Positions 38,617-46,058 of a stretch of DNA of 64,000 bases are shown here, piece by piece (the stretch's first letter is position 1; each line of letters begins with the position of its first letter). A program made the translations under genes and the position numbers. This DNA comes from Polyangium sp. y55x31. Its GTDB lineage: Bacteria; Myxococcota_A; Polyangia; Polyangiales; Polyangiaceae. The notes beneath the pieces were generated by a model that did no database searches, was not told where the DNA came from, and saw only the letters and a program-made list of their open reading frames with translations. The stretch lies in contig NZ_JARZHG010000014.1 in NCBI RefSeq assembly GCF_029946505.1, forward strand, positions 186,001 to 250,000, in the 5' to 3' direction.

Positions 38617-41226
38617 GTGACGAAAACACGCAAGAAGACGCTTGGATGGATCGCCCTCGGGTTGCTCGGGGCGACCTTTGCTGCCTGCGGGGGCGAAGAC
38701 AAAAAGATAACGGAAAACCCGCCGACCGTGGTCGATCCGCTGGCCCATTGCCAGTTCGAAATCCCGCCGGAGCACCCGTCCAAACCGGCGAATGCCCCGA
38801 CGGACGTCAAGGCCGGCTACGGCGCCGCCGTCCTGCCCATGCCGATCGGTACGCCCGTGGGCGGTTACGCGTCGCGCGCCGTCGGCCTCGGCGGCGCCAA
38901 GCCCGTCGACGACCGCCCGCGGCGCTTCGGCAAGAGCCTCGTCCCCACCGTGGGCATCCACGACGCCCCGCGCGCCGAGGCCCTCGCCCTCGAAGCCGGC
39001 GGCGAGCGCGTCGTCATCGTCCGCGTCGATGCGCCGCTCCTCAACGAGAACACGCTCTTCGAGCTCGAATCGAAGGTCGCCCCCGACGGATCCATGCGCG
39101 GCCGCATCATCATGACCGCCTCGCATAGCCACGCCGCCTGGGCCGGCTACCAGCCGAGCTTGATCCTCATGCCCGGCGTCGATCGCCCCAAATCCGCGCT
39201 CGCCGAGCGCGCCATCGCCGCCATGGCCGACGCCGTCAAGCAGGCGCTCGACGGCCTCGCCCCCGCGAAGATCGGCGTCACGGTCGAGAAGGACTTCGAC
39301 CCGAACGACGAGGTCAACCGCGACCGGCGCGGCGAAAACAACATGATCCTCGGGCCCGACGGCAACGACGCGGGCAAGCGGAAGGACCCGACGCTCTGGG
39401 TCCTGCGCGTCGACAAACCCGACGGCACGCCCCTCGCGGCCCTCGTCGATTTCCCCATCCACGGCACGATCGGCGGCGGCGACAACCCGCTCGTCTCGAC
39501 CGACGCTCCCGGCGCCGTCGCGCGCGCGCTGAGCGCCGAGCTCGGGTATCCCGTCATGCACGTGCAGGGCGCGGCCGGCGACGTCTCGCCCGCGGGTCAC
39601 GACGGCCGCACCGCCTGTCCGGACTCGCTCCGCTGCCTCGACATTCCGCGCCTGGAGACGCTCGGCGCCCGCGCGACCGAGATCATCGCGCCCATCATCG
39701 GCAGCGTCCAGACCGGCGACAAGGCTGCGCTCGAGATCGTCACGCGGAGCTACTACGTCGGCCGCGACGGCGTCGTGCAGCGCCCCGACGGCACCGAGCT
39801 CCGCTACGCGCCGTACGATCCGAACGTCGAGGAGTACGTGCCCGACGGGGTCTTCCTCGACGAGAATGGCAAGGTCAAGAGCCCCATCGACGAGTTCAAC
39901 ACCTACGCCGGCGCGGGCCTCTGCGGCGAGCAAAGCGGCACCGGCGCGATCGCCGGTTTGCCCGGGGCGCTCAGCATGCCGGTCTACGGCTCGTGCCTCG
40001 AAATCGCCAAGGGCGGCGGCATCATCTTCGGCCTCTTCGACGTGAGCGCCGACATGCCCCTGCCGCTTTGCGACTCCGTCCGCACGACGGCCGCGGCGCT
40101 GCGTATCTCGGGCACGCCGACCGGCGATTACCTCGTCGTCACGGCGCCCGGCGAGCCCCTCGCGCCCTGGGCGGCGTACCTGCGTGGCCTCTCGCCCGCG
40201 GGCCCGGATCGGACGCTGCTCATCGGGTATGCCGACGATCACGTCGGATACATCCTCACGGGCGAGGATTGGCTCGCCGGCGGCTACGAGCCGAGCATCA
40301 ACGTCTGGGGCCCGCTCGAAGGCGAGCTGATCCTCGCCGGCGTGCTCGAAGCGGCGAAGCTCGCCTGGACGCCCGAAATCGAGGATCCCGAGGTGGGCAG
40401 CTCGCGCTTCACCGCCTGGAAATACCCCGACGAGGCGCCGATCACGAAGCTCGAGACCACCGATCACGGCATGGCGGCGGCCGCGTCCCCCGCGCTCTTC
40501 TGGCCGGACACCGTGGCCGCGGAGGTCTCTGCGGCGCAGGTCTCGCGGGCCGTCGGCGCCGCGCGATTTGCCTGGTACGGCGGCGATCCGGCCGTCGACA
40601 TGCCCGTCGTGTTCATCGAGCGCGAGGCGGCGCTCGGCATGTACCAGCCGCTCGCCGACGCGAAGGGCCGCCCGGCCACGTCGTACGAGGGCACGATCGT
40701 CACGACGTACTCGCCCGACCCGGTGAACGCCGACGCGCCCGAGCACCACGTCTACACGGCGACGTGGCAGCCCGTTCCGCCGGACCTCTTCTCCGCGCAG
40801 AAGCCGATGCTGCCGTTCTCGCTCCCGCTCGGGAAATACCGCTTCCGCGTGAAGGGCAAGGCGCAGACCGCGTCCGGCGAGACGACCTACGAGATCACGA
40901 GCCCGTCGTTCGAGGTCGTCGCCGCGCCGCTTTCGCCTGCGTCGACCGCGACGCGTGGCGCCTCGGCGATCGACCTCGTGGCGAACCTCGGCACGGCGCC
41001 GGGGCTTCGTGCGTTGCGGGTGGGGCCGAGCGATACGGGCGTGCCGCTGCTCGGCCCGTGGACGGTGACGGTGATGTTCGCGAATGGCCAGCCGAAGACG
41101 GTCGAGGTCGACCCCGACGCCGAGGGCAAGGCCAGCGTGCCGCTCACGATGCAGGAGGCACTGGATGCGCAGTCGGTCGAGATTCGCGACGTGGCGGGCA
41201 ATGGCGGCACGCTGACCGTGCCTTGA
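38617..41226 (+). CDS. neutral/alkaline ceramidase-like lipoprotein
   Basis: 869 residues with a GTG start. The signal peptide ends T-F-A-A-C (lipobox). The N-terminal half resembles the neutral/alkaline non-lysosomal ceramidase catalytic domain: G-Y-G-A-A-V-L-P-M-P-I-G-T-P-V-G-G-Y, the zinc-ligand block T-A-S-H-S-H-A-A-W-A-G near residue 170, D-F-P-I-H-G-T near 278, and Q-G-A-A-G-D-V-S-P near 318. The C-terminal 250 residues are beta-sandwich-like. Ceramidases hydrolyse the amide bond of ceramide. Some myxobacteria contain sphingolipids, so own-lipid turnover or attack on other cells is conceivable. Family assignment is by eye. Confidence 0.75.
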   Translation: MTKTRKKTLGWIALGLLGATFAACGGEDKKITENPPTVVDPLAHCQFEIPPEHPSKPANAPTDVKAGYGAAVLPMPIGTPVGGYASRAVGLGGAKPVDDRPRRFGKSLVPTVGIHDAPRAEALALEAGGERVVIVRVDAPLLNENTLFELESKVAPDGSMRGRIIMTASHSHAAWAGYQPSLILMPGVDRPKSALAERAIAAMADAVKQALDGLAPAKIGVTVEKDFDPNDEVNRDRRGENNMILGPDGNDAGKRKDPTLWVLRVDKPDGTPLAALVDFPIHGTIGGGDNPLVSTDAPGAVARALSAELGYPVMHVQGAAGDVSPAGHDGRTACPDSLRCLDIPRLETLGARATEIIAPIIGSVQTGDKAALEIVTRSYYVGRDGVVQRPDGTELRYAPYDPNVEEYVPDGVFLDENGKVKSPIDEFNTYAGAGLCGEQSGTGAIAGLPGALSMPVYGSCLEIAKGGGIIFGLFDVSADMPLPLCDSVRTTAAALRISGTPTGDYLVVTAPGEPLAPWAAYLRGLSPAGPDRTLLIGYADDHVGYILTGEDWLAGGYEPSINVWGPLEGELILAGVLEAAKLAWTPEIEDPEVGSSRFTAWKYPDEAPITKLETTDHGMAAAASPALFWPDTVAAEVSAAQVSRAVGAARFAWYGGDPAVDMPVVFIEREAALGMYQPLADAKGRPATSYEGTIVTTYSPDPVNADAPEHHVYTATWQPVPPDLFSAQKPMLPFSLPLGKYRFRVKGKAQTASGETTYEITSPSFEVVAAPLSPASTATRGASAIDLVANLGTAPGLRALRVGPSDTGVPLLGPWTVTVMFANGQPKTVEVDPDAEGKASVPLTMQEALDAQSVEIRDVAGNGGTLTVP

Positions 41227-41227
41227 T

Positions 41228-41686
41228 CTAGCTCGCGCGTTTGTCGCGCTTCTTCCCTTCGCGCCGCGCCTCCTTGCCGAACTTCTCGCGCGCGTTTTCC
41301 TTCAGCTCCTTCGCGAGCTTCTTCACGTCCTTCGCCTCGTCGCGCGTCACCTTGCCGTCCTTGCCGGCCTCCTTCGCGGCGGCCCGGATCGCGGCGGCGC
41401 CGGCCTCGAAGTCCTTGCGGATCTGCGCCTTCATCGACTCCGGCAGCGGATGCGCGGCGAGCAGCGCTTCCATTTGCTCACGCGCGTGCTTGATCTTCGC
41501 CTCGACCTTCTCGTCGAAGCGGGCCGATTCCATGGGGAACTCGCCCTTGCCGTGCTTCTTCTTGTCGACCTTCTCGACCTTCGGCTGCTTGCCCTTCTCC
41601 TCGGCGGAGGCGGCGAGCGGGGCGGCGGCGAAGGCGAAAGCGAGAGCGAACGCGAGGGGGCGAACGAAGGTACGAAGGCTCGACAT
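41228..41686 (-). CDS. small exported Lys/Glu-rich coiled-coil protein
   Basis: 152 residues. A clear signal peptide (hydrophobic core rich in Ala and Phe, cleavage near A-S-A-E-E). The mature protein is highly charged (Lys, Glu, Asp, Ala) and mostly helical, for example K-I-K-H-A-R-E-Q-M-E-A-L-L-A and K-K-L-A-K-E-L-K-E-N-A-R-E-K-F. It has no cysteine and no catalytic motif. GGAG precedes the ATG. It is convergent with the ceramidase-like gene, with a one-base gap. Family unknown; periplasmic chaperone-like or nucleic-acid-binding roles are possible but unsupported. Confidence 0.7.
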   Translation of the reverse strand: MSSLRTFVRPLAFALAFAFAAAPLAASAEEKGKQPKVEKVDKKKHGKGEFPMESARFDEKVEAKIKHAREQMEALLAAHPLPESMKAQIRKDFEAGAAAIRAAAKEAGKDGKVTRDEAKDVKKLAKELKENAREKFGKEARREGKKRDKRAS

Positions 41687-41863
41687 GGCGGGGCTCCTTT
41701 ACGGGCGATGCCGTGGTTCGAGCGGAGGAAGAGCACGCGGCGTGCCAGGCGAAAAGGCCTCGCAATGCGCGGATTCCGCGGGATCTCGGCCTGCGGAGCG
41801 AGCGTCGCACCTGCGGACCTCCGCGCCCGCTGCGGCGCGCCGCGCGCACCGGCGCGGAACGGG

Positions 41864-41869
41864 TATGCT
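41864..41869 (+). promoter_or_regulatory. -10 box TATGCT
   Basis: GGTATGCT lies 22 bases before the ATG at 41892. AAAGGA in between may serve as Shine-Dalgarno. Confidence 0.4.
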
Positions 41870-41891
41870 TCCGTAGAAAGGACGGATCCAG

Positions 41892-43004
41892 ATGCAACGA
41901 CACTTCATGCTCGAACGAACGGCGCTCGTCGGTCTCCTCGCCCTCGGTCTCGGTGGCTGCGGCATCTTCGGCGACGGCGGCGAGGAAGAGCTCACGGGCG
42001 ACGCGCTCGTCCAGCACAACATCGAGGAATACGAGTCCCTGCAGGCCGAGCTCGAAAAGAACCGCACGAAGGCCATGGGCAAGAGCGCCACCGAGGCCGC
42101 CGCCGTGGGCAATCGCTTGTTCTGGCTCACGTTCCCCACCAGCGACGCCTCGCTGCACAGCCTCGACACGGCCTCCGGCGCGCAAGTCGATTACACGTTC
42201 GGCGTGGGCGACGCGAACACGTGGAACTGGCGCGCGAGCGACGCGATCGTCGTCACGGCCAGCCAGGGCGGCGGTATCCAATACAACGCGTATGACATCA
42301 ACGAACCCGGAAAACTCCTCGGCACGCTCGACATGCCCTCGCCGGGCGGGGGGATTCGCTGGTATGCATATGCGCCGGACGGCCACCAGGTTTACATCCT
42401 GGAGAGCGGCACGCCGAACATGCTCCTGCGCTGGACCGTGGGCGCGGCGCAACCCGAGCCGCTGTTCAGCCTGGAAGAGGCGGGCATGAGCGTCGGCGAG
42501 TTCTGGGATTTCGGCGTCGAGGGCAATACTGCGATCCTGATCGAGAGCGGCCGCATCTGGAGCCTCGACATCGCCGCGCGGAAGGCCACGTGGCTCGAAA
42601 ACGAGACCCAGGCCACGGCCGCGCAATGGGACGCGAAAGGCGTGTTTTACCTCGCGGCCACGGGGCCGTTCCTCTATGCGAACGATACCCGGACAAACCG
42701 GGACCTCGAGGCGGAGATTGCCGCGTCCGGCTACGAGCTCAACGGCACGTACAACAGGATTCACGAATACTCCGAGGGCGGCGCCCGGAACGGCGACGAC
42801 GTCGCGTACATCGGGCGGAGCGGGCTCTTTCTGTTCGACCTCGCGACCGGGAAAACGCGCCCGGCGCTGCTCGATGCGCGCGACAACAGCATCGTGTATC
42901 GGAACCCCGTCCTCCTGGAGAACGGAAAACTCTTCGTGCAGGGGCTCGTATCGACGACCGGCGCGACGGGCGCCGAGGGAGGCTGGTACGAGGTCGATTA
43001 CTGA
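41892..43004 (+). CDS. lipoprotein, probable beta-propeller
   Basis: 370 residues. The signal peptide ends L-G-L-G-G-C (lipobox). A helical, Glu-rich segment (N-I-E-E-Y-E-S-L-Q-A-E-L-E-K-N) is followed by repeated beta blades, recognisable as R-L-F-W-L-T-F, D-A-I-V-V-T-A, W-Y-A-Y-A-P-D-G-H-Q-V-Y-I-L, G-R-I-W-S-L-D and S-G-L-F-L-F-D-L-A-T-G-K. This is the rhythm of a WD/YncE-like propeller. No enzymatic motif. It overlaps the 3' end of the convergent 104-residue gene by seven bases. Confidence 0.75.
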   Translation: MQRHFMLERTALVGLLALGLGGCGIFGDGGEEELTGDALVQHNIEEYESLQAELEKNRTKAMGKSATEAAAVGNRLFWLTFPTSDASLHSLDTASGAQVDYTFGVGDANTWNWRASDAIVVTASQGGGIQYNAYDINEPGKLLGTLDMPSPGGGIRWYAYAPDGHQVYILESGTPNMLLRWTVGAAQPEPLFSLEEAGMSVGEFWDFGVEGNTAILIESGRIWSLDIAARKATWLENETQATAAQWDAKGVFYLAATGPFLYANDTRTNRDLEAEIAASGYELNGTYNRIHEYSEGGARNGDDVAYIGRSGLFLFDLATGKTRPALLDARDNSIVYRNPVLLENGKLFVQGLVSTTGATGAEGGWYEVDY

Positions 43005-43312
43005 TCGATTTGATCGTAAGGCCATCCGGGCGGCGGCGGGGCCGTCGTCCAGCGGAAGTTGTCGGGCTCGAGGACTGATTCGAGGTTCTCGCGCCAGAGC
43101 TCGAGCATCAGCCGATACGTCGACGCCGCCACGAGGACCTGCATGGCCAAGCGACCCGCCTTCGTGGCCTGGTTCGGCCATTTCTGCGAGATGTTCGCGA
43201 CCAGCGTGTATTCGAGCTCGATGATACGGTCGACCAGATCCAGGCGCCGCTGGACCTCCTCGCATCGGACGGCGATGATCGTCTTGTACCAGTCGTGTCC
43301 CTCCCTGGCCAT
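42998..43312 (-). CDS. small helical protein, second gene of a two-gene cassette
   Basis: 104 residues with AAGGGAGGG before the ATG. Mostly helical: W-Y-K-T-I-I-A-V-R-C-E-E-V-Q-R-R-L-D-L-V-D-R-I-I and A-G-R-L-A-M-Q-V-L-V-A-A-S-T-Y-R-L-M-L-E-L-W. It ends in a Pro-rich tail (A-P-P-P-P-G-W-P). No signal peptide. It follows the 129-residue gene at 43389 on the same strand, separated by a strong hairpin, and probably forms an operon with it. I do not recognise the family. The 3' end overlaps the propeller lipoprotein gene on the other strand. Confidence 0.7.
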   Translation of the reverse strand: MAREGHDWYKTIIAVRCEEVQRRLDLVDRIIELEYTLVANISQKWPNQATKAGRLAMQVLVAASTYRLMLELWRENLESVLEPDNFRWTTAPPPPGWPYDQIDQ

Positions 43313-43337
43313 CGCGCCCTCCCTTCACGAGGTGATG

Positions 43338-43375
43338 GCGCGCCGCGGCCCCCCTCCTGGGCAGCCGCGGCGCGC
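43338..43375 (-). other. intercistronic stem-loop
   Basis: GCGCGCCGCGG (43338-43348) and CCGCGGCGCGC (43365-43375) pair perfectly over 11 bases around a 16-base loop, between two same-strand genes. There is no T-run, so partial termination or mRNA protection is more likely than full termination. Confidence 0.45.
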
Positions 43376-43388
43376 GCATCGGGCTTGT

Positions 43389-43778
43389 TCACGGTCCAGG
43401 CGGGGGCTCCGGCGCGGGCGCCGGCGCCGGCGCCGGGGCAGCACCAGCATCATAAGTCGCCTGGGTGGCTTCGAGGAAGCGGACCACCCTCCCGGCCTTC
43501 ATGTGGAGGATGAGGTTCTTGGCGACGACCGCCTCGAGGGTGTCCAGAACCGACCGGTTGATGTCGAGGACCTGGTCCACCGTGGGATACGCCGGCGCCG
43601 GGGCGCCATTCTCGAGCGTGCCGAGGATCCACTGGATCTTCTCACCCTCGGCGTTGAGGATGTGCGAGAGACCCATCTCCTCCATCGCGATCGAGATGAG
43701 GACGAGGGACGCGACGTCCTGGGGGTTCTGCTGGTAGAGCGTGGGGAAATCGCCCTGCTCGAATTGCGCTCGGCTCAT
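43389..43778 (-). CDS. small protein resembling a Firmicutes family
   Basis: 129 residues with AAGGAG before the ATG. The N-terminal half contains A-S-L-V-L-I-S-I-A-M-E-E-M-G-L-S-H-I-L-N-A-E-G-E-K-I-Q split across two helices. From memory, this closely follows a pattern common in short proteins of Bacillus and Clostridium (S-I-A-x-E-E-x-x-L-S-H-I-x-N-A-E-G-E-K-I-Q). D-I-N-R-S-V-L-D-T-L-E-A-V and L-I-L-H-M-K fit the same family. The C-terminus is an Ala-Pro repeat. No signal peptide. The biochemical function of the family is unknown to me. First gene of a cassette with the 104-residue gene. Confidence 0.75.
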   Translation of the reverse strand: MSRAQFEQGDFPTLYQQNPQDVASLVLISIAMEEMGLSHILNAEGEKIQWILGTLENGAPAPAYPTVDQVLDINRSVLDTLEAVVAKNLILHMKAGRVVRFLEATQATYDAGAAPAPAPAPAPEPPPGP

Positions 43779-44086
43779 GGTTTTTCTCCTTCTTATTCGT
43801 AATGACCCGTGGCGTCCGGCTCCCTATGAGCCGTTTCATTCATCGCCGCGGTCACTAGCAATGACGAACGAGGCGTCGTTTTCGTGAGCAAAGAATCGAC
43901 GCCCGCGCATCGTTTTCCTCGGCCGCCATCGGCATCCGACGCGGACGGACGCGGACGCTTGGCTCGACGATGTTCGTGTCGACTGGCGAATCGATATTGA
44001 CGAAAACGCCCCTTCGTCGAATTCTTGCCAATATTGGCTTGCCTGAACGCGCCCGAACGGCGCGTCGCGTTGAATGGAGGTCGCTC
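43779..44086. promoter_or_regulatory. divergent promoter region with two related inverted repeats
   Basis: No coding frame is evident. ACGAA-N12-TTCGT is at 43864-43885 and GACGAA-N8-TTCGTC at 43999-44018. They carry similar half-sites, one nearer each divergent gene. A perfect palindrome GCCAATATTGGC lies at 44027-44038. TTGACG (43998-44003) could be a -35 box towards the sigma gene. These are candidate operators or alternative-sigma promoters. Confidence 0.45.
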
Positions 44087-44680
44087 ATGGGGGGGGAGAA
44101 CCCGTGTTTCACGCGTGCCGCCTTTCAGGAGGCGTGGTCGCAATCCGAGCCGCAGCTCCGGAAGCTCTGCTTTCGCTGGACGGGGCGGGATCCCGAGGCC
44201 GCGCGTGACGCGCTCGGCACGGTCGCCGTGCTCGCCTTGGAGGAGCTCGCGCAAGACCGTGTGGAGATATCGAATGTGCGCGCCTGGCTGACCCGGCTCG
44301 CGCGGAACGCCTGCGTCGACATCCACCGGGAGCGCGCGATCAAGAGGAGGGCGATCGAGCGGCTCACGATCGAAGGGGGGATCGAATCGGCGCACGCCGA
44401 GTCTCCCGAGGCCGAGCAGATGCGGCGCGAGCTCGACGTGCTCGTCCGCAGGGCCATCGAGGGCTTGCCGCCGGCGCTCGCGGAGACCGCGAAGCTCCGC
44501 CTCGTCGAGGAAGAACCTTACGAGGACATCGCCGACGAGCTCTCGCTTTCGCCCGAGACCGTACGAAAGCGTATCCAGGACGCGCGAACCCGTTTACGCA
44601 ACGAGCTCGCCACGCACGTGGAGCAGACGAGGCCGCGCGAAATCACGCGCCGGGTGGAAAGCCATCTCTCCACCCGTTGA
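44087..44680 (+). CDS. ECF-type RNA polymerase sigma factor
   Basis: 197 residues from ATG 44087, preceded by GGAGG. Region 2: R-K-L-C-F-R-W-T-G-R-D-P-E-A-A-R-D-A-L, then N-V-R-A-W-L-T-R-L-A-R-N-A-C-V-D-I-H-R-E-R. Region 4: G-L-P-P-A-L-A-E-T-A-K-L-R-L-V-E-E-E-P-Y-E-D-I-A-D-E-L-S-L-S-P-E-T-V-R-K-R-I, a good recognition helix. The open frame extends 39 codons upstream but that part lacks sigma features and covers the putative operators. No anti-sigma gene is adjacent. The targets could include its own divergent promoter region. Confidence 0.85.
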   Translation: MGGENPCFTRAAFQEAWSQSEPQLRKLCFRWTGRDPEAARDALGTVAVLALEELAQDRVEISNVRAWLTRLARNACVDIHRERAIKRRAIERLTIEGGIESAHAESPEAEQMRRELDVLVRRAIEGLPPALAETAKLRLVEEEPYEDIADELSLSPETVRKRIQDARTRLRNELATHVEQTRPREITRRVESHLSTR

Positions 44681-44731
44681 TGCATACGGCCCGGGCCGGA
44701 TATGATTTATACGGCCCGGGCCGTATATGAC
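44679..44731. promoter_or_regulatory. tandem 25-base-spaced palindromic operator pair
   Basis: Two 28-base copies start at 44679 and 44704 and differ at four positions. The second contains the perfect 20-base palindrome TATACGGCCCGGGCCGTATA (44708-44727). The first has the same core with one arm mismatch and overlaps the stop codon of the sigma gene. They lie 98-150 bases upstream of the helix-turn-helix/citrate-synthase gene. They look like paired operator sites for a dimeric regulator. Confidence 0.6.
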
Positions 44732-44790
44732 ATTCTCCGTCCCATTTTACCTGGACGCCGGCGCGCAACGCACCGCGGCTCGGTGATACC

Positions 44791-44818
44791 TTGGTCGGCA
44801 CTTCTTTACTTGTACAAT
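44791..44818 (+). promoter_or_regulatory. promoter TTGGTC / TACAAT
   Basis: TTGGTC (44791-44796) and TACAAT (44813-44818) are 16 bases apart. The -10 box ends ten bases before the ATG at 44829. Confidence 0.5.
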
Positions 44819-44828
44819 CGGGAGGCAC

Positions 44829-46058
44829 ATGACGACGACCGCACCGGGCCCTGGATACCTCACGGCAAACGAGGCTGTGGCTTTTCTTTCCGTCAAGCGC
44901 GCGACGCTTTACACCTACGTGAGCCGGGGCCTCGTGCGAAGCGTCCCGTGCCCCGGGGGACGCGGCAGGTATTACCTGCGCGAGGACCTCGAGCGATTGA
45001 AAGCCCGGAGCGAGGCGCACGCCGGCAGATCCGGGCCCGATTCCGACGTGGAGCGAAGCTCGTCCCGGACGTTCATCACGCAGATGTCCCCCGAGGGGCC
45101 ACGTTATCGAGGGTATGCCGTCGCAGAGCTCGTGCGCGAGGGCATTTCGTTCGAGTCCGTGGCCGAGCTCCTCTGGACCGGGCGGCTCCCCGCAAACGAG
45201 GCGCCCGGGTGGCCCCTGTCCGACGAGGATCGACGCGACGTCCTCACGATCCTCCGCCGGACGTGCGACGCGGTCGCGCTCCTCTCCTTGCCCTCCGCGC
45301 CCCTCGACGTGGTGCGCCTCGGCCTCCTCTTCTGGGCATTGCAACCACACGGTACGTCTGCCGAGGACCCCGGAGCGAACCTATCCGAGGCGCGCGCGCT
45401 GCTCCGGCTCGTCGCCGCATTGCCCGCCACCTGCCGCGGCCCCACGCGCGCTTTATCGGCCGCCCGTGCTCCGACCCTCGCCGAGAGCCTCGCCATTGCA
45501 TGGCCCCAGGCCGGAGGCGATTCGAACGCCCCGGATCGCGTGGCGCTGCTCGATCGCGCGCTCACGCTCGCCGCCGATCACGCGGTCGAGCCGCCCACGC
45601 TCGCTGCGCGCGCCGCCGCGCATGCGGGCGGTAGCCTCGCGGCCTGCGTGCTTGCGGGCGTGGAGGCCCTCTCCGGGGATGACCACGCCGGGGTCTGCGC
45701 AGAGCTCGCCGATTGGATCGAGGTCCTCGACACGACGGCGAAGGTCAGGCAATTCGTCGTCGAGCGGCTCGACCAGGGGAACCCGATTCCCGGCTTCGGC
45801 CGTCTTGCCGGGGCAGATCCCCGCGCGGTGATTCTCCTCGAAGCGGCGTCGTCATTTGCGCCCGCGGTTCGACGCGTGCAGCACGCCATTGCCCTCGTCG
45901 AATCCGCGCGCATCTTCGGCGAGCCCGGCCTCGAAGTGGGGCTCGTGGCCCTCGCCGCGGCGCTCGGATTGCCGCCGGGCGCGCCGGCCGCCCTTCTCGC
46001 CGTGGGCCGCGTGGCCGGCCTCGTCGCGCACGTCCTCGAGGCCGAACATCGTCACTGA
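44829..46058 (+). CDS. citrate-synthase-family protein with N-terminal helix-turn-helix
   Basis: 409 residues. Residues about 8-60 form an excisionase/MerR-type helix-turn-helix: Y-L-T-A-N-E-A-V-A-F-L-S-V-K-R-A-T-L-Y-T-Y-V-S-R-G-L-V. After a linker, residues 80-405 follow the citrate synthase fold: Y-R-G-Y-A-V-A-E-L-V-R-E-G-I-S-F-E-S-V-A-E-L-L-W-T-G-R-L-P, later G-S-L-A-A-C-V-L-A-G-V-E-A-L and N-P-I-P-G-F-G. The first catalytic His may be kept (H286 in D-D-H-A-G). The usual His after P-G-F-G is Arg325, so normal synthase activity is doubtful. I infer a transcription regulator sensing an acyl-CoA or oxoacid, possibly autoregulating through the palindromes at 44679-44731. Confidence 0.82.
   Translation: MTTTAPGPGYLTANEAVAFLSVKRATLYTYVSRGLVRSVPCPGGRGRYYLREDLERLKARSEAHAGRSGPDSDVERSSSRTFITQMSPEGPRYRGYAVAELVREGISFESVAELLWTGRLPANEAPGWPLSDEDRRDVLTILRRTCDAVALLSLPSAPLDVVRLGLLFWALQPHGTSAEDPGANLSEARALLRLVAALPATCRGPTRALSAARAPTLAESLAIAWPQAGGDSNAPDRVALLDRALTLAADHAVEPPTLAARAAAHAGGSLAACVLAGVEALSGDDHAGVCAELADWIEVLDTTAKVRQFVVERLDQGNPIPGFGRLAGADPRAVILLEAASSFAPAVRRVQHAIALVESARIFGEPGLEVGLVALAAALGLPPGAPAALLAVGRVAGLVAHVLEAEHRH

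Noticed and set aside
44708-44727. Palindrome read as a transcription terminator of the sigma gene
   Set aside because: There is no T-run on either side and no natural loop. The near-identical second copy at a fixed distance fits operator sites better.
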